A stretch of 64,000 nt of DNA from Pedobacter steynii (lineage in GTDB: Bacteria > Bacteroidota > Bacteroidia > Sphingobacteriales > Sphingobacteriaceae). A model generated the notes under the pieces. It had not been told where the DNA came from and searched no databases. It saw nothing but the letters and a program-made list of their open reading frames with translations. Location: contig NZ_CP017141.1 of NCBI RefSeq assembly GCF_001721645.1, positions 3,596,001-3,660,000 of the forward strand. Direction: 5' to 3'. The translations under genes were made by a program, and so were the position numbers. Of this stretch, positions 34,159 to 44,400 are shown piece after piece (the stretch's first letter is position 1; each line of letters begins with the position of its first letter).

Positions 34159-37100
34159 ATGAAATTTAACATGTTCGCGTCAGATAAAAGCACTTCAGAA
34201 AACACAAAAATCTCCCTGAAAGAAATTTCCTTCCCTAAAGGAGGAGGAGCAGCCCATGGCCTGGGCGATTCTTTTAAAGCCAATTTGTTCTCAGGAGCGG
34301 GAACGTACAGCATTCCTATGCCGCTTACCGAAGCCAGAGGTTTTGAACCACAGTTGAGCGTTGATTACAGTTCCGGTGCCGGCAACGGAATTTTTGGCCT
34401 CGGCTTTTCTTTGTCCCTATCAAAAATCTCCGTCAAGTCTAATAAGAGGATCCCTAAATATGACGGAACAGATCAGCATGAACTGGACGGAGCCATACTG
34501 GTGGTACAAAACAATACGTTGGCCATACCTAATCCACGCAAGGATAAATATAAGGAGCAGGATTGCCTGGTGACGATTTATATCACACAGATGGAAGGTT
34601 CTTTTTCACAAATTGAACACTGGCAGAACAGAGATACGGGATTGTCCTTCTGGAAAGTGATCTCCGCAGGCAATACCACCAGCTATTATGGTTTGACTAC
34701 GCGGATAGCGAACCCGGATAACAAAAGCCAGATATTTGAATGGCTGATTGACAGTGCACTGGACAATAAGGGAAACCAGATCATTTACAATTATGTAGCA
34801 GAAAATGCAATCAATGTTCCTGATAACATATGTGAAGTCAATCGGAGCAATACGGCTAATCGTTATATCGATACCATACAATACGGTAACTATACCGATG
34901 CCGGTGGGGAGCTGAATTTCGCATTTGAAGTATGCTTTAACTATGGACAGCCTTCGATGCAGGCTCCTCAGCAAAGCTGGGTCTGCAGGCCTGATCCTTT
35001 TTCATTTTATAATAGCGGCTTTGAGATCAGAACCTATCGCTTATGTCAGTACATACAGATTGTTCATCATTTTCCTGATGAGCTGGGAGCACCATTGGTA
35101 GTCAAGGAAATTGCTTTTACCTATGAAAATATCCAACAATATACTCCTGTACAATTCCAGGGGATGTCTATGCTTACTGAGGTCAGCCTTAAAGGATTTA
35201 GAAAAGAACTGACTGAACCGCAATTATTGCCTCCTTTAAAATTTGGTTATTCTGGTTTTCGGCCGCCAATTACACCTGAATTTAGAATGCTCAGGATGGG
35301 GGAGGATACCATTCCAGGGTATTTTAAACCGACCCGTTTTTTACCGGTAGACCTGAATGGGGAAGGCTTGCCTGGTTTCCTGCTCAGCAATAATTTAATG
35401 AGCCTGTATATCGAGCCGCTTGGTAATGGTAAGTATGCATTGCCCCAACCCAATGCCAGTTTTCCTGTTTATCGGAATATACAGGAAAACGAATCCATTC
35501 TTACAGATCTCGATGGGAATGGACAGTTGGAACTGGTCGTCAATGTACCCGGAAATTCGGGGTTTTACCAACGAGCCCTGGAAGGTGGATGGAATAATTT
35601 TGTGCCCTTTGAGCAACATCCCAATGTGATCGCTGATCCGAAAATGGAGCTGGTGGACTTGTCTGCCAATGGTAAAAGTGATCTGCTGCTGGTAGAAACA
35701 AATAATCTCCAATATTATCCTTCGGACGGAAAAAAAGGATACAGCGCTGCACTAAATATCCCTGCTGAGGATGATTTTCCACTGATCAAGCCTCAATACG
35801 AACAGGAGCTGGTGACATTTTCCAGTCTGTTTGGCGACGGACTTTCGCATCGTGTGAAAATCAGCAGCGGCTCCGTAGAATGCTGGCCATGCCTCGGCTA
35901 CGGGAAGTTTGGTGAAAAAGTGACCTTAGCCAATGCACCTGTATTCGACGGGAACTTTGATGTCAACCGACTTTTTTTAACGGATGTAGATGGCTCGGGT
36001 ACTACTGATCTGGCTTATGTCTATCCTGACCGTGTGGAGCTGTTCCTGAACGAATCAGGGAATTCATTTTCAGATGCGGTGGTGATTAAGCTGCCTGAAC
36101 TTTTTGACACCATAGATCAGATCAGCTTTGCCGATATCCTGGGAAATGGTACGGCCTGCCTGGTTTTTACGAAAATAGCAATCGCCCCAAGGCATTATTA
36201 CTATAATTTTTCAGGTGAGTTTAAAATGCCAGACGGAAGCTTAAAGGAATCGCTAAAGCCTTATTTGCTAAATGAAATAGACAACAATATGGGCTCAGTA
36301 AGCTATATCAATTACTGCAGCTCCACTCAATTTTTTCTGGACGATAAACTAAGGGGAACTCCCTGGATAACCAAATTGCCTTTTCCAGTGCAGGTAGTAG
36401 AGGAAGTCATCCTTTATGAGCAGCTCAGCTCCTCAAAATATGTCTCTAAATACAAGTATCACGATGGATATTACAATCCGGATCAGAAGCAATTCCTGGG
36501 ATTTGGTTTTGTGGAATCATGGGATACGGAAAGCTATGAAGAGTTTCAGGCAGGGTATTCAAATCCTGACTATCCAGCAACGGAGTTAAATCAGGAATTA
36601 TTTGTCCCTCCGGTTTATACCAAATCCTGGTACCTGAATGGCGCCCCGATGCTGGAGTACGAGATGTTAATGGCAAAGTATAAAAAGGATTATTTTAACA
36701 AGGATACGGCTGCCTATAACTTTCCCAACAGTCATTTCTCGGCAGATATCTATACCAGTAATGAAAAAACCTTCCTGCAGGCCTATAAGGCACTTTCGTC
36801 TAGTATTTTGCGTACAGAGGTATATGCGCTGGATGGAACTCCTGAATCGGCTAATCCCTATACGGTTGAAGAATCGAACTACAGTTTACTACTGATCCAG
36901 TCGGCAGCAGAACAATCGCTTGCTGTATTTATGCTAAGCCCCCGCGAAAGCATTACTTATCATTATGAGCGTAATTATATGGATCCAAGGGTGGAACAGT
37001 ATTTCGTGCTGGAAACGGATCCACTTTGCGGTCAGCCGCTGCGTTCCTGCATTGTCTATTTGCCAAGACGTGGCCAGCTCAATCAAACCTATCCGGAACA

Positions 37101-40100
37101 ATATCTGGTAAAAAGCATCATTTCGACTGAACGGTATTACAATAGCCCGGATACCGATTTTACTATGCGTCTCCGGGGGATAAAATATGAAGAACAGGGC
37201 TTTAACCTGTTCGGCATTCAAAACCCCGTTTCCGGTTATTTTTCATTTGAGGATATCTTTATCAGCGTTCAGACGGCGCTCGGGAACATCATCCCTTATC
37301 TGACTAAGCCTTCTTCCGGATTGCAGGCAGGGCAGCTGAACAAGAGCAGCTTTTATTACTGCGATCCCGGAACCGGGGTTCTGCCTTTTGGTCAGGTATC
37401 GCCACAGGTGCTGTTACATCATATTGCTACAGCTGAATTTACCAATGACAACATCAGCAGCATGTTCGGACAGCGGCTTACCAAAGAGGCTATCGGACAA
37501 TTGGGTGGATATGTATATGACTCTCAAAGTGCGTACTGGGAGAATCAGGGATTGATCCAGTCTTATCGTGATGCAACCGGATTTTACCTGCCATCCGGTA
37601 CTGATTCCGTACTCAACACCAAAAGTACAGTTGCTTATGATGCCTATGATCTGGCAGTGATCAGCACCACTTCTTATATATCACCCACCGTGACCAATGT
37701 GGTAGAGGTCAGCATTGATTATCAGGCGATGGCAATAAAACAAATGGTAGACATAAACGGAAATGTGAGTCAGGCATTGTTTGACGCATTGGGCCAGGTG
37801 ATCGTAACTGCACTGTTTGGAACAGAAAATGGCCAGCGGGCAGGGGATATACTTTTGTATCCATATGGAAGCCTGCAGGCAGAATATATTTTAAGAACCA
37901 CAGCTCCTAATGGGCAGCCTATAGACTTCGATTCCGTAATCAAAGATGAGCAGAACATGGAATATTATCTGCAAGGCGCTGGCAGTTATTTTTATTACGA
38001 CATCAATGCTTATGCGATTCGGAAACAACCCATAAACTCCATTCATCTTCAGCGCCGGAATTATGCAATTGGCCCGGCAGGGACAAATGATTTTTCTTGT
38101 CTGGCAGTCGTTACATATAACGATGGCCTGGGCCGTAATCTGGCCATTAAAACAAAGGTGGAACCAGAAGATACGATCTCCAGATGGTTGGTTTCGGGAC
38201 GTAGCGTATACAACAATAAAGGAAAGGTCTGCGAAAGCTATTTACCGTATTTCAGCAGTACCCCATTATACCAGACACAAAAAGAAATCACCAGCTTATA
38301 TCAGGTACCACCACCGGAAATCACGCAATATGACCCTTTACTGAGGGTAATCAGGATAGATACACCAAAAGGTTTTTTCTCAAAAGTAGAGTTTGACGCC
38401 TGGGAGCAGGTTCATTATGACGAAGATGATACCGTAAAAGACTCGGTGTATTATCAGAATTTCATGGCCAATTATCCGGTACAGCCAACAGCAGATCAAA
38501 TTGAAGAGAAAAAAGCGCTGGAGATGGCCGCTGGTTTTTACAATACCCCAACCAGCTCAATAATAGATAATATCGGGAACGAGATCAGAACGATACAGGT
38601 ACTGAACGATCAGCAAACCATCCGTCAGCTGATTACTTTTTATGCACTGGATATTCAGGGAAGGCGCTTAACAGAGATAGATCCCCGCCTTTATGCCAGC
38701 AATATAAATACAGGGACCAGCTATTATAATTTCAGGTACCAGTATGCCATGACTGCCGGAAACCCGATGCTGACAGATAGTGCTGATGCCGGGATAGAAA
38801 GGCATTTTAGTAATATTTTTGACAACCAGGTCTGGTCTTTGAGCCCCCGGGACTATTGTCAGGTGATCTATTATGATGGATTACAGCGACAAACAGAGCT
38901 GCTCGTTAAGAAAGTGCCGGGCACAGATCCCATCACCGGCTTTGACAACTTTAACCTGGTAGAAGTCTTCACCTATGGGGAAGACCCTGCGGCACCTACA
39001 AATGCCAACCTGCGCGGACAAATTTATATCCTCAAGGATCTGTCCGGTATCCTCACCAACGATGCTTATAGTATGCTGGGTAGTGTATTGGAAACGAACA
39101 GGCAAATGACCAGTGTTTACAAAACGGCCATTAACTGGCATGAGACCGTACCGCTGGATACGGGCAGTTGCACCAAAATTTTCAGTTATAATGCTTTGAA
39201 CCTTTTGTTAACTGAAACCATTCAGGATCAGGATATAGTCTGGAATACCACCACTAATACCTATAACCAGGAAGGAATGTTGAATTCCATTGTCCTGACT
39301 ACAAACAGTGTCAACACCACTATTATAGAAGATATTACCTATGATGCCAACCGGCAGCGGACACTGGTAAAATATGGAAACGGACTAAAAACTGCCTTTA
39401 GTTATGAAGCTTCCACGCTGAGGCTATTGCGTATTTTTAGCCAGACAGGCCTGTCACCTTCTCTGAAAGTGGTACAGGATATCGCCTATACCTATGATCC
39501 TGTTGGTAACATTACCTGCACCCGTGATTCTTCGATAGATGTGATCTTTAACAATAACCAGAAAGTAGATCCGGTTTCCCGCTACAATTACGATTCACTC
39601 TACTACCTCATTCAGGCCTCAGGAAGGCAACATCCTGGAATTACGGCCAATACCTATAAAAACAACACCACTGAGGGGAGCTTCATGCAATCAAAATTCA
39701 GTCAGACACCACTGAGCAATATACAGGCTATAGAAAACTACACAGAAAACTATGCCTATGATGACTCCGGAAACCTGATTAAGAAACAGCATCTCGCTGT
39801 TTCCTCCCCATGGACAGTGGAAACTCCGGTACTGGACAATTGCAACCGGCTGCAGGGACTCAGCTATGATGCCTCTGGTAACCAGCAGCAGCTGTCCATC
39901 AACAACGTGGTATCCCTCGTTTACAATTGCTGTGAAAATTTAGTTTCTGCGGCAGTGATCGAACGGCCGGCTGAAGCAAATGATGCGGATTATTATGTAT
40001 ATGACTTTCTGGAACAGCGAACGCGGAAAGTAAACGAATTGTACATCAATGCCGGTTCTTGCAATTATAAGGATACATTTTACTTCGGTAATTATGAAAG

Positions 40101-41430
40101 CCTCCACAGCGGAATTCAAAATGCGGATGGCACAAGAACCGTAACCATGAACAGACAATGCCTCCGCATTATGGACGATTCCAGATGTGTAGCCATCGTT
40201 TATCATTGGATTGCCGGAGGCCCCGCCGGCAATGAAATCCAGCCGGCACCAGATCAGCTGAGGTATCAGCTCGATAATAACCTCGGCTCTGTCGGCTTAG
40301 AGCTGGATGAACAGGGACTACTGATCAGTTATGAAGAGTTTTTTCCCTATGGAGGAACTTCATTTATCGCCGGACCTAACCAGGTTGATGTAGCTCTTAA
40401 AGTATACCGGTATTCTGGTAAGGAATGCGACAACAGTACGGGCCTTTACTATTATGGCAGACGCTATTATGTCTCCTGGCTCGGCAGGTGGCTTAATCCT
40501 GACCCTGCGGGTACGGTAGATGGGTTGAACCTGTTTGCTTTTGTAGGAGGGAATCCGGTAACAGACAGTGATGAGGATGGTTTAAAGAAAAAAGCGAAGG
40601 GGGCAGTGGCCATTGCAAATGAGAAAAGGCGTAAATATCTACACACCGTAGCCAAAGATACGGCTACATTTTCTGCTCCTCCGCCTGTTAGCAATACGCA
40701 AAGTGAACTGGTGGTGCATTCCTGGAATACGCAGAATAAAGACGGTCGGGCACTGGGATCGTATACGATGGAACGGCGTGGTCCGGATGTTTTACTGGTA
40801 CAGGAGGCGGGAAGTGCCCCAAGGGGAGCGGTACCGAGTGCCCTTACTGGTGTCTCAACCGGTAGTGTAGTCGTGCAGAAAAAACAACGAGGTACGACCA
40901 CAACAAAGAGTCAGACGGTGCACTATGCCCACGTGGAAACCGGAAGTAAAAACCTGATGATCTTATCCCTCTACAAGATTAAGGATGCACATCTGGTCCG
41001 GGCGGATGATGACGATAAAAGCTGGCGCTTCAGGCCCGCATTGGCTGCACAGGTGGAGGGCTTGAACCTGCTTAATATTCACCTGGTCTCAGGTGTACCT
41101 AAGCTGGCCGCAAAACACCTGGAAAGTGTGATGGACAGATCGGCCTCAACCTCTTCTACACTGCTTGCCGGGGATGCCAATCAGGATGCGGATACGTTTA
41201 CCTCTTCTGCCAAAAAAAGGAAAAGGACCGAAATGGAAGTCTTTGCTGCTGATGCGCCCACACATAATGGGGGTGGGGCCCTTGATCATGGCGTACTCTT
41301 CCACACAGCAAAAAAGAAAAAGTTTACTGAAGGAGATTCAGATATATCCTTTGCCAAGGGGAGCGACCATAAAATACGCAAATACTATGTCGGCAGAAGG
41401 AAAAACGGAACCTGGGGTTGTAACAAATAA
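34159..41430 (+). CDS. Tc toxin TcB-TcC fusion (SpvB/TcdB plus RHS shell) with CdtB-like nuclease effector
   Basis: A 2423-residue BC component. In Tc toxins this part forms a closed shell that holds the effector and hands it to the TcA pore. Residues 10-330 are the SpvB N-terminal domain (ISFPKGGGAAHGLGDSFKAN, TYSIPMPLTEARGFEPQLSV). Residues 390-680 carry FG-GAP propeller repeats (PVDLNGEG, LTDLDGNGQLELVV, LTDVDGSGTTDLAY) and TcdB regions. From about 1450 there are RHS/YD repeats (YDANRQRTLVKYGNGLKTAF, YTYDPVGNITCTRDSS). The RHS core ends with YYYGRRYYVSWLGRWLNPDP and NPVTDSDEDG (to residue 2141), the self-cleavage region. The last ~280 residues are a DNase I-fold domain with CdtB-like motifs: W2189-N2190, Q2215-E2216 in QEAGSAP, His2308, GD(2339)AN(2341), and SDH 2402-2404. 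TcB and TcC are usually separate genes; here they are one chain. Confidence 0.93.
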   Translation: MKFNMFASDKSTSENTKISLKEISFPKGGGAAHGLGDSFKANLFSGAGTYSIPMPLTEARGFEPQLSVDYSSGAGNGIFGLGFSLSLSKISVKSNKRIPKYDGTDQHELDGAILVVQNNTLAIPNPRKDKYKEQDCLVTIYITQMEGSFSQIEHWQNRDTGLSFWKVISAGNTTSYYGLTTRIANPDNKSQIFEWLIDSALDNKGNQIIYNYVAENAINVPDNICEVNRSNTANRYIDTIQYGNYTDAGGELNFAFEVCFNYGQPSMQAPQQSWVCRPDPFSFYNSGFEIRTYRLCQYIQIVHHFPDELGAPLVVKEIAFTYENIQQYTPVQFQGMSMLTEVSLKGFRKELTEPQLLPPLKFGYSGFRPPITPEFRMLRMGEDTIPGYFKPTRFLPVDLNGEGLPGFLLSNNLMSLYIEPLGNGKYALPQPNASFPVYRNIQENESILTDLDGNGQLELVVNVPGNSGFYQRALEGGWNNFVPFEQHPNVIADPKMELVDLSANGKSDLLLVETNNLQYYPSDGKKGYSAALNIPAEDDFPLIKPQYEQELVTFSSLFGDGLSHRVKISSGSVECWPCLGYGKFGEKVTLANAPVFDGNFDVNRLFLTDVDGSGTTDLAYVYPDRVELFLNESGNSFSDAVVIKLPELFDTIDQISFADILGNGTACLVFTKIAIAPRHYYYNFSGEFKMPDGSLKESLKPYLLNEIDNNMGSVSYINYCSSTQFFLDDKLRGTPWITKLPFPVQVVEEVILYEQLSSSKYVSKYKYHDGYYNPDQKQFLGFGFVESWDTESYEEFQAGYSNPDYPATELNQELFVPPVYTKSWYLNGAPMLEYEMLMAKYKKDYFNKDTAAYNFPNSHFSADIYTSNEKTFLQAYKALSSSILRTEVYALDGTPESANPYTVEESNYSLLLIQSAAEQSLAVFMLSPRESITYHYERNYMDPRVEQYFVLETDPLCGQPLRSCIVYLPRRGQLNQTYPEQYLVKSIISTERYYNSPDTDFTMRLRGIKYEEQGFNLFGIQNPVSGYFSFEDIFISVQTALGNIIPYLTKPSSGLQAGQLNKSSFYYCDPGTGVLPFGQVSPQVLLHHIATAEFTNDNISSMFGQRLTKEAIGQLGGYVYDSQSAYWENQGLIQSYRDATGFYLPSGTDSVLNTKSTVAYDAYDLAVISTTSYISPTVTNVVEVSIDYQAMAIKQMVDINGNVSQALFDALGQVIVTALFGTENGQRAGDILLYPYGSLQAEYILRTTAPNGQPIDFDSVIKDEQNMEYYLQGAGSYFYYDINAYAIRKQPINSIHLQRRNYAIGPAGTNDFSCLAVVTYNDGLGRNLAIKTKVEPEDTISRWLVSGRSVYNNKGKVCESYLPYFSSTPLYQTQKEITSLYQVPPPEITQYDPLLRVIRIDTPKGFFSKVEFDAWEQVHYDEDDTVKDSVYYQNFMANYPVQPTADQIEEKKALEMAAGFYNTPTSSIIDNIGNEIRTIQVLNDQQTIRQLITFYALDIQGRRLTEIDPRLYASNINTGTSYYNFRYQYAMTAGNPMLTDSADAGIERHFSNIFDNQVWSLSPRDYCQVIYYDGLQRQTELLVKKVPGTDPITGFDNFNLVEVFTYGEDPAAPTNANLRGQIYILKDLSGILTNDAYSMLGSVLETNRQMTSVYKTAINWHETVPLDTGSCTKIFSYNALNLLLTETIQDQDIVWNTTTNTYNQEGMLNSIVLTTNSVNTTIIEDITYDANRQRTLVKYGNGLKTAFSYEASTLRLLRIFSQTGLSPSLKVVQDIAYTYDPVGNITCTRDSSIDVIFNNNQKVDPVSRYNYDSLYYLIQASGRQHPGITANTYKNNTTEGSFMQSKFSQTPLSNIQAIENYTENYAYDDSGNLIKKQHLAVSSPWTVETPVLDNCNRLQGLSYDASGNQQQLSINNVVSLVYNCCENLVSAAVIERPAEANDADYYVYDFLEQRTRKVNELYINAGSCNYKDTFYFGNYESLHSGIQNADGTRTVTMNRQCLRIMDDSRCVAIVYHWIAGGPAGNEIQPAPDQLRYQLDNNLGSVGLELDEQGLLISYEEFFPYGGTSFIAGPNQVDVALKVYRYSGKECDNSTGLYYYGRRYYVSWLGRWLNPDPAGTVDGLNLFAFVGGNPVTDSDEDGLKKKAKGAVAIANEKRRKYLHTVAKDTATFSAPPPVSNTQSELVVHSWNTQNKDGRALGSYTMERRGPDVLLVQEAGSAPRGAVPSALTGVSTGSVVVQKKQRGTTTTKSQTVHYAHVETGSKNLMILSLYKIKDAHLVRADDDDKSWRFRPALAAQVEGLNLLNIHLVSGVPKLAAKHLESVMDRSASTSSTLLAGDANQDADTFTSSAKKRKRTEMEVFAADAPTHNGGGALDHGVLFHTAKKKKFTEGDSDISFAKGSDHKIRKYYVGRRKNGTWGCNK

Positions 41431-41467
41431 TCATAAACAGATAAAACGGGAATTAAACCATAAAGCC

Positions 41468-44400
41468 ATGGACAAAAATAAATTAACGCTTCAACATCCT
41501 GAATTCAAATCTTTTTACAAGATGAATCCGGATTTCGATATCCTGAAATTTAATTTTTTAGATACAGAATCTGCCGCATTACTGAATACTAAAGGCCTGT
41601 TAAAAGGAACGGGCTTAAAGAAACTGATGGCTTACCAGCGGGTATTACGTCTTTACCCGGATGTAAACGTAGCCAATGAGCTGATTTCAGACCAGCTGGA
41701 TTCCAGCATCAAAATCACCAACATTGGCCAGACTACTTTTGTAAAGACCTATGGTACCCGGTTCGGCGATGATGGAGCCCAGATTGCCAGTCAACTGTAC
41801 GGATCGGCATTGCATTGCAAAAGCCGGGTCATGCACCTGGTTGCCTCTGTCAAAAGTATAGCAGCTTCTCCAAATTTCAGTACAATGCTGTTCAATCCTG
41901 TTGATGATAGTTTAGGTAGAACTTTTCAGGATATGGCCAGCTATCAGGACTATTTCGGAAGTCTGGATTACTGTGAATGTGAAGAGTGTAATTCTATTTT
42001 TGGTGCCGCAGCTTATCTGGTAGACCTGCTTAGCATTATAGAGAAGGGGATCACCAGGGCCAATCCTGATATTGCCGATGGTCTCCGCTTATTTGACAGA
42101 AGGCCGGATCTGGAAAAAATTGAACTGACCTGTGAAAATACCAATACCCTGATTCCTTATCTGCAGATTGTCAACAACCTCCTGGCCAATACGCTGAAAG
42201 ATGCATTAACACAAAGCAACAGCTTAATAGGAGGAGATGTTTACCTGACATTGGCCAACAGTTATTTTCCTTTTAACCTGCCTTTTAACTTGCCACTGCA
42301 ACAGATGGAAGCGGTATTGGGCAATCAAAACCTAGCCCTATCGGATGTTTCTGCGGTGTTATCAAAAGATAATATCCTGACTGTTGATCAGGCAGGGAAA
42401 ATTCTGATGCTTTCTGTGGAGACGCTGAATAACCTCAAAAAGCCTAATCCTGCAAATCTGGCAGCGGTAGAAAGTGCCAACTATGGACTAACCCTTACTG
42501 CCAATGATTTAAAAGGCCTGGACCGTGTTGATGTTTACCTGAAACAAAGTAGTTTGTTGCTTGCCGGTTTAAAGGACGCGCTGACACAGAATTTAAGTGC
42601 AAAAGAGATTTTTGATGTGACGGGGAATTATACGCCTTCTATGTTTGGTCCGACGTTGATATTAGATCAGCAGGGGAGTGATGTTACTGGAACTTATGCC
42701 ACAGACGGACACATCAGGGGAACGATGGATGGCCAGGTGATGAGGGGACAATGGACCAGCGCCACCCAGTTTGTAGACTTTACCAAGGGAGATATTGAAT
42801 TTACTTTCAGTGATGACGGAACGTCCTTTACGGGGAAATGGAGTAAAGGTCTGGGCATGCCATGGGAACTTACTGCCTGGAATGGTACCTTGAACGGAAC
42901 ATCTACTCAGGGGATCATTCCTCATAGCCTATATATTAATGCCCCCCTTGCCGAAAAAAAATACCTGAAAATTGTCTCCAATGTAACCGGAGATACCATC
43001 GCATTGCAAAACCTGGATACACTGGATCATATGAACCGGTTTATCCGCCTGTCTGCACTTACGGGATGGACTTATGTGGATACCAATTGGGTATTAACGA
43101 CATTACTAGGTGCGAACGACATTAGTGATGGCACATTTATCGAGCTGGCAAAAGTCAAAGAATGTATGGAACAGTTTGGGCCGGACCTGGGCTTGTTAAC
43201 CTGCATGTGGTTTGATATCAGAACGATAGGAATGGGCAAGGGGCCGCTGTCAGAAGCACCTTTTGACCAGTTGTTTAATTCGCCCGCGATTTTGCAGCAA
43301 ACAGGTAAATTCTACCGCCCGCTGATTGCAACTGCGACAACCAGTTTTGTAAATCCACTCTATACCGATCATCCGGTTCTTTTTGTAGTGGATCAGGAAT
43401 TGTACGATAAATCAAACCCTACAGACCCCACAAAGCTGTTGGTTGCCCAGGGACAGGTGATTATCCGTGGAATTCCAACCTCACAGGATAACATCAGGGC
43501 CATCGCACTGGCAATCTTTGGTCAGGTAGCCACGATTCAGCTGACGGTTTCCAACTTGTCTGCATTATACCGGCATATCGTGCTGGCGAAACAGTTAAAC
43601 ACCACGATAGACCGCTACGTGTTACTCTTGAAATTATTGGGGTATACCTTGTCGGGGCAGCCTGCACAGATTCAGCCTGTTTTAGACAGAGATGCGGTCC
43701 TGCGCATATTAAATACGGCTAACAGCATCAAATATACAGGCTTTACCGTATACGATATAGATTACCTGGTGAATCAGAAAAATGGCCTGCTGATCAGTCC
43801 ATATGTGAACAACGGATACCGGATTTCGGCAGTTCCTGAATTCTTAAAAACCCTGCGGGTACTATTAACTGCCAGTGCTTGTCTGCCGGATAGTTTTGCT
43901 GCAAACACCATAACCGCAGAAGATTCTGCACAGCTTTTCCAAAGCCTCGTTTCCCTTGGTTATATCGATATTTATGGATTGGTAGTTAAGGACTCTTCCG
44001 GTCTTACCGACGCCAACTGGGCATCTATTTATATAGGTACCCTGATTCAAAAAGATGATTTTATCGGCCCTCTCCTGACAACGGAAGAGTCAGAGCAGGT
44101 TTATGCCGCTTTACAAACCCAGAAGATCATTAGTGATAAAGGCCGAATCCTGACCGATCCCTCAAAAACGGATTGGACAAAGATTCTGATCGGCAATCCA
44201 TTGGTACCCATTGATGCCGCTCAGCAGGCTGCGGTATTGGCCATCATGCTCAGCATGCAATCACTCACCGATTCGGATCAGCAGGCATTTGTAGTTTCTC
44301 AGCTCAGCACGCTTCAGAGCCACCAGTCTGATGTGTTTTCCAATCAGATCGGAGCATTTTTCAGTGTAAAAGACAGCACGGCCAGCCTGGCGATTGATGC

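Noticed and set aside
38500..38620. Exact TcB/TcC junction in the fusion
   Set aside because: A segment near residue 1460 resembles the start of TcC proteins (TPTSSIIDNIGN) but also resembles a TcB internal segment, so I do not fix the boundary.
41165..41467. Upstream extension of the TcA frame overlapping the BC gene
   Set aside because: The overlap is only the antiphase reading of the effector domain. The ATG at 41468 gives a sensible start after the BC stop.
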